Source: an uncultured Bacteroidota bacterium
GTDB taxonomy: Bacteria > Bacteroidota > Bacteroidia > 2-12-FULL-35-15
Direction of reading: 5' to 3'
DNA: 61,332 nucleotides
Assembly: GCA_903926385.1 (NCBI GenBank)
Contig: CAIYIS010000063.1
Coordinates: 1-61,332, forward strand
How positions within the stretch are numbered: the stretch's first letter is position 1; the number at the start of each line of letters is the position of its first letter. Under the pieces are notes generated by a model. That model had not been told where the DNA came from. It ran no database searches and worked only from the letters and a program-made list of their open reading frames with translations. Below are positions 54,195 through 61,332 of this stretch, in pieces. Both the position numbers and the translations under genes were made by a program.

Positions 54195-56402
54195 TTATTT
54201 GTTTACTTCTATTAAACCCATTGTAACCAATTCGGTAAGATAAACGCGTTTTCCTTTGTAGATAGCAGTTATAAATGCATCGGCAACACCATTGCCAACC
54301 ACTTTTTTCTTGAAATCGAGGGCTTCGTTCAATGTTTTGAATTTACCTAAAGTGAAACGGGTTATTCCGTCATCCAATTTTGTTTTTTCTACTTTGCCTA
54401 ATCCTTTTATTTTGGCGTAATCAAAGTTTTTAGGATTGGTTAAGGCAGCCACCTGAATTTTGAAAATCAAACCAGCTTTCGATTCATCACCAATTTTACT
54501 GGCTACTTTGTTTTCGGTAGCAGCAACTTTTTCTCTGCGAGCAGCAGCTAATTTAGCATCCATTGCTTCTCTTTCGGCAGGAGTTGGAGTAGGTGTTACT
54601 TCTTTTTTAGCAGTTCCGCCCGGGTTGCCGGCAGTAGCAGGGTTAGATTTTTCGATAGGAGTAACAGCCGATTTCTCTGTGCCTGGTGCTGAAGTTGCTT
54701 TTTCGGTAGTTGCTACCGGATTTGCTTTTTCAGTAGTTGCTCCCGGAGTTTCGGTAGTTGCAGCTGCTGCTCCCGGAGTAACGGCTGTGTTAGCCACAGC
54801 ATCGCCTGGTAAAGGGAACTGAATGTTTATTGTTTTTTCGGTAAAAGCAGTTAAAGAAGAAAAATCGAGAGTTTGCACCTGAGGAGGAAACCCTTCTGCC
54901 TTAAAGGTGATTTTATAACTATTGCCGGGAGGAACAATTACTAAATATTTGCCAGAGGCGGAATTTGAACCAAAATTTCCGTAGTTACTGTTTTTGTTTA
55001 CAATGTCAATCTGAATCGTGGCTTCACCCGGTTTGCCATTAACGGTTACCTGTCCTTTTACAGTAGCAACCACCGGTCTTCTGAAAGTGGAAGGCATATC
55101 TACTGAATAGATATCCTGCTCACCAAATCCACCTTTTTTACCGGAAGAATAATAACCTCTGTCACCACTCGGAGACAAGCTAAAGCATCTGTCATCATCA
55201 GTAGTGTTGATAGGATATCCAATGTTCTCGGGTTTAGACCAAGTGGTATCTTTATCGTTGTATCGGGTAACAAAAATATCGTTGTAGCCCATGCTTTTTA
55301 AACCTTGGGTACTATAAAACAATGTTGTTCCATCAGGATGGATAAAAGGGTCGTCATCATCGAAACTGGTGTTAACATCTATTCCAAGATTTTCTACTTG
55401 TTTCCATGTACCATCGGCTTGCAAGATAGCTTTGTAAATGTCCTTCCCTCCTATTCCGCCCGGGCGTTCGCTCGAGAAATAAAGGGTTTTGCCATCGGCA
55501 GCTAGAGAAGCGCTACCTTCCCAATAATCGGTATTTACATCACCTCTTAATTTTTCTGGAGCAGACCAGTTATCGCCAGTCAATGTACTAACATAAATAT
55601 CGCCACCGTTAGAACCATCATCTTTAAATATGAATAACTTCTGACCATCGTTGGAAATAGAAATGGAAGCATCGTTAAGATTAGAATTAATAAGAGGGCT
55701 TATTCCAACCGGTTTGACCCACTTACCACCCTCTTTGTGAGAAGTGAAAATATCTTCGTTATAATCGCCATAGGGGTCTGGCAGATTAAGTTCGTTTTGT
55801 TTTCCTCCAGTACTTTCTTCTCCTATATAAGTAAATATTATGGTATTTTCGTCAGCGGTAACGGCAGGAGAATATTCAGAATTGACAGTATTAATAGTAT
55901 TTCCAAGGTTTTCGATTTTGGCGTTCACAGGTTTTGCCACCAATTCTTTGGCATTGTTGCAAAAATCCTGAAGCAAATGGGCTTCTCTTTTTTGAACTTC
56001 GGTAAGACCTTTCCTTTTCAGATAATCATCTATATTAGTAAGTGCATCGTCAAATCTATAATTATAATGCTGCGCACGGGCTAAATCGTATTCAATATCG
56101 TTGGTTTTTCTATTCTTAACATATGTTTCAGAAAGGTATTCAAGCGATTTCTCGTGCATATCACTTCTGTACAAACCACAGACACCAACCACATACTTCA
56201 AATATAACTCATTGGGATGGTTGGCAAGAATTTTTTCAAAATAACCTAAAGCAGCAGGATAATTTCGGGCCTCAAAAATGGTTTGAGCTTTTACCAACGA
56301 ATCATTCTCCTTATTACGCCATTTACGGGTTACCATCATGTTTTGTGAAAACGAAGTTGTAACATAAAACACGGTAAAAAGAATAAGTAATATTTTTTTC
56401 AT
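54195..56402 (-). CDS. TPR/PD40-propeller envelope protein with C-terminal SPOR-like domain
   Basis: I start at the ATG at 56400-56402, giving the signal peptide MKKILLILFTVFYVTTSFSQ. The 735-aa product has TPR-like helices (~20-160) and then a PD40/WD40-like propeller (~165-455, with repeats such as ADGKTLYFSSERPGGIGGKDIY and PSGDRGYYSSGKKGGFGEQDIY). A carboxypeptidase-regulatory-like domain (~455-540) and an Ala/Thr/Pro-rich linker (~540-640) follow. The final ~90 residues begin GLIFKIQVAAL and read as a SPOR-like peptidoglycan-binding fold. The order is that of PorE/gliding-linked proteins, except that those end in an OmpA domain. It is probably a periplasmic scaffold tying an envelope complex to the wall. 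Confidence 0.85.
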   Translation of the reverse strand: MKKILLILFTVFYVTTSFSQNMMVTRKWRNKENDSLVKAQTIFEARNYPAALGYFEKILANHPNELYLKYVVGVCGLYRSDMHEKSLEYLSETYVKNRKTNDIEYDLARAQHYNYRFDDALTNIDDYLKRKGLTEVQKREAHLLQDFCNNAKELVAKPVNAKIENLGNTINTVNSEYSPAVTADENTIIFTYIGEESTGGKQNELNLPDPYGDYNEDIFTSHKEGGKWVKPVGISPLINSNLNDASISISNDGQKLFIFKDDGSNGGDIYVSTLTGDNWSAPEKLRGDVNTDYWEGSASLAADGKTLYFSSERPGGIGGKDIYKAILQADGTWKQVENLGIDVNTSFDDDDPFIHPDGTTLFYSTQGLKSMGYNDIFVTRYNDKDTTWSKPENIGYPINTTDDDRCFSLSPSGDRGYYSSGKKGGFGEQDIYSVDMPSTFRRPVVATVKGQVTVNGKPGEATIQIDIVNKNSNYGNFGSNSASGKYLVIVPPGNSYKITFKAEGFPPQVQTLDFSSLTAFTEKTINIQFPLPGDAVANTAVTPGAAAATTETPGATTEKANPVATTEKATSAPGTEKSAVTPIEKSNPATAGNPGGTAKKEVTPTPTPAEREAMDAKLAAARREKVAATENKVASKIGDESKAGLIFKIQVAALTNPKNFDYAKIKGLGKVEKTKLDDGITRFTLGKFKTLNEALDFKKKVVGNGVADAFITAIYKGKRVYLTELVTMGLIEVNK

Positions 56403-56426
56403 AAATTTGGTTTTATAAAATTGTGA

Positions 56427-56434
56427 CAAAAATA
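56427..56434 (-). promoter_or_regulatory. -7 element upstream of the PD40 gene
   Basis: TATTTTTG on the minus strand matches TAnnTTTG, 24 bp before the ATG at 56402. On the plus strand the same 48-bp gap offers taatttta before ywbE. Confidence 0.45.
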
Positions 56435-56450
56435 GTAATTTTACCGATAT

Positions 56451-56666
56451 ATGAACTTAAAAATGCCTCATACCAAAAATATGTTCCGAGAAAATATAAA
56501 ACTCGGGCAGGAAGTAGCCGTAGTATTAAAGAAAGACCAACGCACGGGTAAGCGCACTGTGGGTAATGTAAGGGCTATTTTGACCAGTGCTCCTTTTCAC
56601 ACACGAGGCATTAAAGTTATGCTTCACACACGTCAGGTGGGGCGTGTTCAGGAAATTTTGAGTTAA
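56451..56666 (+). CDS. YwbE family protein
   Basis: This small basic protein of 71 aa has the family pattern IKLGQEVAVVLKKDQRTGKRTVGNV, then AILTSAPFHTRGIKVML, then GRVQEI. The fold is probably a KOW/SH3-like barrel. The role is unknown in the family (DUF2196). It is divergent from the PD40 gene with a 48-bp gap, and the O-methyltransferase follows 47 bp later. Confidence 0.9.
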   Translation: MNLKMPHTKNMFRENIKLGQEVAVVLKKDQRTGKRTVGNVRAILTSAPFHTRGIKVMLHTRQVGRVQEILS

Positions 56667-56713
56667 AAGAAAAGTAACTACTTTCGCACCTTACAAAACA
56701 AAAAAAACACAGA

Positions 56714-57355
56714 ATGAATTTTATTGACGAAAAAATAGAGAGCTATTCTTTATTACATTCTAAGCCTGAATCTCCTCTTCTCAAAAAAATTAATCGGGAA
56801 ACACATGCCAAAGTAATGATGCCTCGTATGCTTTCGGGACATTTGCAGGGAAATGTATTATCGATGCTATCGAAAATGATACAACCGAAAAACATTTTGG
56901 AAATCGGGACCTACACCGGCTATTCGGCCATTTGTTTGGCAGAAGGATTGCAAAAAGGAGGAGCACTTCATACAATAGATATAAATGAAGAATTGGAAAA
57001 AATGGTAAAAGGGTTTTTTAAGGAAGCAGGAATGTTAGACAGGATTCACTTTTATAATGGAAACGCATTAAATATCATTCCTACTTTTGACATTACCTTC
57101 GACATTATATTTATTGATGCTGACAAAAAAAATTATGCAGCGTATTATGATATGGTGTTTGATAAAGTAAAAAGTGGTGGTTACATAATTGCGGATAATG
57201 TTTTGTGGAGTGGGAAAATACTAGATGCCCCCGAAAAAATGGACAGCGATACAAAGGCAATAGATTTATTTAATAAAAAAGTAAACGAAGACGACCGGGT
57301 GGAAAATATATTGTTGCCAGTGAGAGATGGTTTAATGATTGCCAGAAAAAAGTAA
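56714..57355 (+). CDS. class I SAM-dependent O-methyltransferase
   Basis: This 213-aa protein resembles caffeoyl-CoA/catechol O-methyltransferases. The SAM loop is ILEIGTYTGYSAICLAEGL, the acidic ribose ligand is in LHTIDINEEL, and the metal site is IDADKKNYAAYYD and ADNVLWSGKI. It methylates a hydroxyl, probably with a divalent cation, and the substrate is unknown. It is the second gene of a short rightward series. Confidence 0.92.
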   Translation: MNFIDEKIESYSLLHSKPESPLLKKINRETHAKVMMPRMLSGHLQGNVLSMLSKMIQPKNILEIGTYTGYSAICLAEGLQKGGALHTIDINEELEKMVKGFFKEAGMLDRIHFYNGNALNIIPTFDITFDIIFIDADKKNYAAYYDMVFDKVKSGGYIIADNVLWSGKILDAPEKMDSDTKAIDLFNKKVNEDDRVENILLPVRDGLMIARKK

Positions 57356-57408
57356 ACAAGAAAGATTTCGAGTTAAGAAAATTACAAACGAATAATAATA
57401 GTTAAGAA

Positions 57409-58425
57409 ATGATAATAGATTTAAGAAGTGATACCGTTACCAAACCTACCCAACCAATGCTTGAAGCCATGTTCAGTGCCGAAGTGGGTGATGATGTTTT
57501 TGCAGAAGAACCAACAGTAATTAAACTGCAACAAAAAGCTGCAGCCTTGTTTGGGAAAGAGGCCGGTTTGTTTTGCCCCTCGGGAACAATGACCAATCAG
57601 ATAGCTATTAAAGTTCATACCCAACCGGGAGATGAACTTTTGTGCGACACCACGGCTCATATCTATAATTATGAAGGTGGAGGAATTTCGTTTAATTCGG
57701 GAGTGCAGGCAAAACTGCTGCCGGGTGAACGAGGGAGAATAACAGCAAAGCAAGTGAGAGAGAGTATTAACCCTGGATTCGACTGGCTTACCAAAACTAG
57801 TTTGGTTTGTATTGAAAATACCGCTAACCGTGCTGGAGGAAGCTATTATTCGATGGAACAAATGCAGGAACTTTATGCCGTTTGTAAAGAAAATAACCTG
57901 AAGTATCATTTAGATGGGGCCAGAATTTTTAATGCTATTGAGGAAAACGACTATACTCCAGCTGACATTGGTAAAATATTTAATTCTATTTCGGTTTGTT
58001 TGTCAAAAGGCTTAGGAGCTCCGGTTGGTTCGGTGCTGCTGGGAGACAAAGAATTTGTTGCTAAAGCCCGCAGAGTTCGTAAGGTATTTGGAGGAGGAAT
58101 GCGTCAGGCCGGTTATCTGGCTGCTGCCGGAATTTATGCTCTTGATAATAATATTGTCCGATTGAAAGACGACCACAAACGAGCAAAAACACTGGCAGAA
58201 GTGATGCGAAACTTGCCATTTATAGAGAATGTGTTGCCTGTGGATACGAATATCATCATCTTTAATTTGAATGATAATTTAAAACCCGAAGACTTTGTGA
58301 AGAGACTGGCTACACATAATATTAAAGCCACCGGCTTTGGTAAACAAGCTATCCGATTTGTAACTCATCTCGATTTTACGGACGAAATGCTTGACAAAAC
58401 AATTGAAGTGCTGAACAAATTATAA
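57409..58425 (+). CDS. ltaE: low-specificity L-threonine aldolase
   Basis: This 338-aa PLP enzyme cleaves L-threonine or allo-threonine to glycine and acetaldehyde. The N-terminus (IDLRSDTVTKPTQPMLEAM, then VGDDVFAEEPTV), HIYNYEGGGISF, the HLDGARIFNA aspartate loop and the PLP lysine in CLSKGLGAPVGS mark the family. It is cytoplasmic. It converges with the ABC-F gene, with only 2 bp between stops and no visible terminator. Confidence 0.94.
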   Translation: MIIDLRSDTVTKPTQPMLEAMFSAEVGDDVFAEEPTVIKLQQKAAALFGKEAGLFCPSGTMTNQIAIKVHTQPGDELLCDTTAHIYNYEGGGISFNSGVQAKLLPGERGRITAKQVRESINPGFDWLTKTSLVCIENTANRAGGSYYSMEQMQELYAVCKENNLKYHLDGARIFNAIEENDYTPADIGKIFNSISVCLSKGLGAPVGSVLLGDKEFVAKARRVRKVFGGGMRQAGYLAAAGIYALDNNIVRLKDDHKRAKTLAEVMRNLPFIENVLPVDTNIIIFNLNDNLKPEDFVKRLATHNIKATGFGKQAIRFVTHLDFTDEMLDKTIEVLNKL

Positions 58426-58427
58426 GG

Positions 58428-60332
58428 TTACATTAGTTCGCTGAGTTCCATCCAGCGAAACGATTTATCATCGAGTTCGCTTTCTAGTTTACCAATCTTC
58501 AGCGCCCATTCGGTCATGTCTTCGTGATTGGAACTTCCGGCATTCAGCAGGTCGGTGTATTTTTGTTTTTCAACTTCCAGTAAAGCGATTTCTTTTTCGA
58601 GTTGTTCAAATTCAAATTTTTCTTTAAAGCTCGGTTTTCTTTTTCCAGTAGCAGGTTCGATAGGTTCGGGTTCGGGGATTGACTTTTTTTCGGCTATTGC
58701 AATTTTTGTTTCTTCCTTTTTCAGCAATCGTTCTTCCTGCTCCTTTTTATCTCTGTACTCGGTGTAATTGCCCGGGAAATCGCGCACCACACCATTGCCT
58801 TCGAAAACAAAAAGGTGGTCTACCATTTTGTCCATAAAGTATCTGTCGTGAGTAACGATGAGAACGCACCCCTGAAAATTAGTAAGAAAATCTTCGAGTA
58901 CACTAAGTGTTAAAATATCTAAATCGTTAGTAGGTTCGTCAAGAATAAGGAAATTAGGATTCTTGATGAGTATGGTCATTAAATAAAGTCTGCGTTTTTC
59001 GCCTCCGCTTAACTTCGACACATAATTATACTGCACATCGGGATTGAACTGAAATTTTTGTAGCAATTGAGCAGCGGTAAGTTTGCTGCCATCGGCCAAG
59101 GGAATAAATTCGGCAATATCTTTTACCACTTCTATTACTCGCTTATCTTCGTTCAGCATAAGTCCGTCCTGAGAGTAATATCCAAACACGATGGTTTCGC
59201 CAGTTTGAATTTTTCCGGCATCGGGTTTTTCTAATCCCATTATCATATTAAGCAGAGTGGTTTTTCCTACACCGTTTTTGCCGATGATACCAATCTTCTC
59301 TCCTTTTTTAAATGTGTAAGAAAAATTATTGAGGATGGAAAAGTCTCCGTAGGCTTTCTTGATTTTAATAAGCTCGAGTATTTTTCCGCCCAAACGTGTC
59401 ATTTTGACTGACAGTTCCAGCTTTTCTTCCACTTTTTTGCTGAAAGCTTTATCTTTTACTTCGTAAAACGAATCGACACGATATTTGGCCTTGGTTCCTC
59501 TGGCTCTTGGCATTTTGCGAACCCACTCCAGCTCTCTTCGGTAAAGATTTTTTGCTTTATCCACCTCCGCATTCTCCATGTCTTCGCGTTCGGCTTTTTT
59601 CTCCACAAAATATTGGAAGTTGCCACGGTAATGAAATATTTTGCCGGCATCTATTTCTATAATTTCGCTGCAAACGCTGTCGAGAAAATAACGGTCGTGG
59701 GAAACGAGTAGCAAAGTAAGGTCTCTTGAAATTAAATAATTTTCGAGCCACTCTATCATTTCTACATCCAAGTGATTGGTTGGTTCGTCAAGTATAAGCA
59801 AATCGGGTTCGTCTATAAGAACTTTTGCAAGAGCGACTCTTTTCTTTTGTCCGCCCGAAAGGACACCGATTTTTTTATCGAGAAAGGCAATTTTTAAGCG
59901 TTGTAATACTTCATGAATTTTGGCTTCTACACTCCAGGCTTCCAATTTATCCATCATGGCGGTACACTCTTCGAGACGAACGGAGGTGCCTTCGTTGTAA
60001 TTGGTTTCGAACTCATCTAAAGCTCTCTCGTAATCGCGGACTGCATTGAGCAAAGGATTATTGGTATTGTAAATGGCTTCTATAACGGTACTTTCTTCAT
60101 CAAAAAATGGATTTTGATCGAGATAAATAATGCTGATGTCTTTACGGAATGTTACAGTACCTTGGTCGGGAATTTCTTTGCCCATAATAATTTTGAGCAA
60201 TGTAGATTTTCCGGCACCATTGCGAGCAATGAGACCAATGCGTTGGCCTTTATTAAGGCCGAAACTAATTTTATTGAACAGATTTTTGGGGCCGTAAGCT
60301 TTAGAAACCGATTCGAGAGATAGATAATTCAA
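58428..60332 (-). CDS. ABC-F family ATPase (Uup-like)
   Basis: The start codon is TTG (60330-60332, NYLSLESVSKAYG follows), and no ATG lies near. The 634-aa protein has two ABC domains. The first has Walker A RNGAGKST and signature LSGGQKKR, and the second has GKNGVGKTT and LSGGEKRR. They are joined by the ABC-F linker (~235-300, helical, MENAEVDKAKNLYRRELEWVRKMPRARGTKAK). There are no membrane segments. The C-terminus (~555-634) is a coiled coil like that of Uup, which can bind DNA or ribosomes. It acts on ribosomes, either as a translation factor or for resistance, and its length and coiled coil favour the Uup group. Confidence 0.93.
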   Translation of the reverse strand: MNYLSLESVSKAYGPKNLFNKISFGLNKGQRIGLIARNGAGKSTLLKIIMGKEIPDQGTVTFRKDISIIYLDQNPFFDEESTVIEAIYNTNNPLLNAVRDYERALDEFETNYNEGTSVRLEECTAMMDKLEAWSVEAKIHEVLQRLKIAFLDKKIGVLSGGQKKRVALAKVLIDEPDLLILDEPTNHLDVEMIEWLENYLISRDLTLLLVSHDRYFLDSVCSEIIEIDAGKIFHYRGNFQYFVEKKAEREDMENAEVDKAKNLYRRELEWVRKMPRARGTKAKYRVDSFYEVKDKAFSKKVEEKLELSVKMTRLGGKILELIKIKKAYGDFSILNNFSYTFKKGEKIGIIGKNGVGKTTLLNMIMGLEKPDAGKIQTGETIVFGYYSQDGLMLNEDKRVIEVVKDIAEFIPLADGSKLTAAQLLQKFQFNPDVQYNYVSKLSGGEKRRLYLMTILIKNPNFLILDEPTNDLDILTLSVLEDFLTNFQGCVLIVTHDRYFMDKMVDHLFVFEGNGVVRDFPGNYTEYRDKKEQEERLLKKEETKIAIAEKKSIPEPEPIEPATGKRKPSFKEKFEFEQLEKEIALLEVEKQKYTDLLNAGSSNHEDMTEWALKIGKLESELDDKSFRWMELSELM

Positions 60333-60449
60333 TTTTTTGTTTTTAAAAATTTAGGGCGTAAAGGTAATTTATTAGTTGGATAGTTAATTGAAAATTGAAA
60401 TGAGAGGAAGGGATGAGTGGGATTGGGGATTTCAAATTTCAGATTAGGG

Positions 60450-60494
60450 AGGAAAATATTAGAATTTTAGATTTGTAGAATTTTAGAATGAAAA
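60450..60494. repeat. 45-bp direct repeat, left copy
   Basis: It pairs with 60618-60662, differing by about three bases by my reading. It is AT-rich, without dyad or gene. Confidence 0.75.
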
Positions 60495-60617
60495 TTTTTG
60501 CGAAATACGACCACGCACGACCTGGCTCATAAGTCCACTGAACTTCTGCCCTGAATTTACGAATGGTAGTTGCGATTGGGGGGGGTTGGATTTCGGTTTT
60601 GGGATTTTGGATTGAGG

Positions 60618-60662
60618 AGGAAAATTTTAGAATTTTAGATTTGTAGAATTTCAGAATGAAAA
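60618..60662. repeat. 45-bp direct repeat, right copy
   Basis: This is the right copy of the 60450-60494 block, 168 bp downstream of it. Confidence 0.75.
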
Positions 60663-60860
60663 AAGGGGAAAGAGGATTTCAAATTTCAGATTTCAAATTT
60701 GGGATTGGGGAGGGGAGGGAATTTGGGATTGAAGGAAATGAACCGGAACTATACTATATATAATAGTATGGGATAGCAAAAAGGGGGGAGAGAGGAGGGG
60801 AAGGGAGGAAATGATAAAATGAGGGAGGGGGAAACGGAAAGGAGGGCAAGAAATGGATGA

Positions 60861-61332
60861 GCGAGGGTTGGAAATTGAAAAAAAGTAGAAAATAGGGCCG
60901 ACCGTTGATAGGAAATTGAAACGCGATGATAGGAAATTGAGAAAAAGTGGAAAAAACGCATGAGCGATGATTGGAAATTGAATAAAAACGCAAAAACAGG
61001 ATGACCGCTGATAGGAAATTGAAACGCGATGATTGGAAATTGAGAAAAAGTGGAAAAAACGGATGACCGTTGATAGGAAATTGAAAAAAAGTGGAAAATC
61101 CGGACGACCGTTGATAGGAAATTGAAAAGCGATGATAGGAAATTGAAAAAAAAAAGCAAGAAATTGAAAAGCGATGATAGGAAATTGAATAAAAAAGTAA
61201 GAAACGCACGACCGATGATAGGAAACGCTGACGCGATGATAGGAAATTGAGAAAAAGTGGAAAAAACGGATGACCGCTGATAGGAAATTGAATAAAAAAG
61301 TAAGAAACGCACGACCGATGATAGGAAACGCT
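60861..61332. repeat. phased array D (15 units, spacings 21 or 41 bp), runs off the window
   Basis: The core gataggaaattga has its gg at 60870, 60911, 60932, 60973, 61014, 61035, 61076, 61117, 61138, 61159, 61180, 61221, 61242, 61283 and 61324. Every spacing is 21 or 41 bp. Short units have aaacgc- or aaagc-type linkers, and long ones carry gaaaaagtggaaaaaacgg or aataaaaaagtaagaaacgc. The array continues past the end of the window. Confidence 0.93.

Larger units (their letters stand above)
60333..60860. other. purine-rich intergenic stretch with a duplicated 45-bp block
   Basis: No gene is visible. The block aggaaaat.ttagaatttt...agaatgaaaa occurs at 60450-60494 and 60618-60662 with few differences, and gatttcaaatttcag recurs near it. 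From ~60700 to 60860 the plus strand is almost all A and G, with many G runs. Open frames on the minus strand there merely reflect lack of stop triplets. Upstream of the ABC-F gene the minus strand offers TACCTTTA, one base from the -7 consensus (about 60364-60371). Confidence 0.6.

Noticed and set aside
60749-61312. Two overlapping leftward frames of 187 and 151 codons
   Set aside because: Both arise in the purine-rich strand and array D, where stop triplets are rare. The compositions are Ser/Phe/Leu-rich nonsense and differ by frame.

Overview
The window reads as a chromosomal segment from an AT-rich member of the phylum Bacteroidota. Several proteins end in type IX secretion (T9SS type A) sorting domains, and the gliding lipoprotein GldH is present. 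There is a SusC/CopB-like TonB receptor with a carboxypeptidase-regulatory N-terminus, a HYC_CC_PP-type metal protein, and several promoters matching the Bacteroidota -7 consensus TAnnTTTG. No Shine-Dalgarno pattern is conspicuous. I cannot assign a genus.

Layout. Positions 1-21.4 kb form a secreted-protein region read leftward. Two paralogous couples (a giant multidomain T9SS protein followed by a ~320-aa T9SS protein: 8377-1761 and 20933-13443) enclose a YVTN propeller, a lipoprotein, a small TPR-like protein and two unrecognised genes. Their intergenic gaps are full of short hairpin repeats. At 21.4-25.3 kb is a small mobile unit (MerR-like regulator, a 92-aa protein and a large serine recombinase). 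Its recombinase ORF runs antisense through the terminator and 3' half of an initiator tRNA-fMet gene. At 25.5-30.6 kb is a six-gene leftward metal (probably copper) operon with two c-type cytochromes, a porin, a TonB receptor, an HMA protein and a HYC_CC_PP protein. At 30.7-35.7 kb lie rightward housekeeping genes (nadA-nadB, a plsC-like acyltransferase, mdh, a retropepsin-like protease). At 36.4-45.7 kb is a cell-surface glycan cluster: two GT-C-like membrane proteins, an AlgJ/AlgI-like O-acetylation pair, a family 2 glycosyltransferase, then the scoAB CoA-transferase. At 45.8-51.2 kb is the leftward order holB-ricT-gldH-pbp1A. Between 51.4 and 61.3 kb are small hypotheticals, a TPR/PD40/SPOR-like envelope protein, ywbE, an O-methyltransferase, a threonine aldolase and an ABC-F ATPase.

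The most unusual signal is not a gene. Four intergenic tandem arrays (about 36.0, 52.0, 53.1 and 60.9-61.3 kb) have unrelated sequences but share almost the same spacing: 20-21 bp, or about 32 or 41 bp where longer. These distances correspond to 2, 3 or 4 turns of B-DNA. Three of the four carry a small dyad in each unit. One spacing is not a multiple of three, which argues against a purely coding origin. Two arrays bracket one unrecognised 207-aa gene. I know of no named element with this behaviour, and no database search was possible here.
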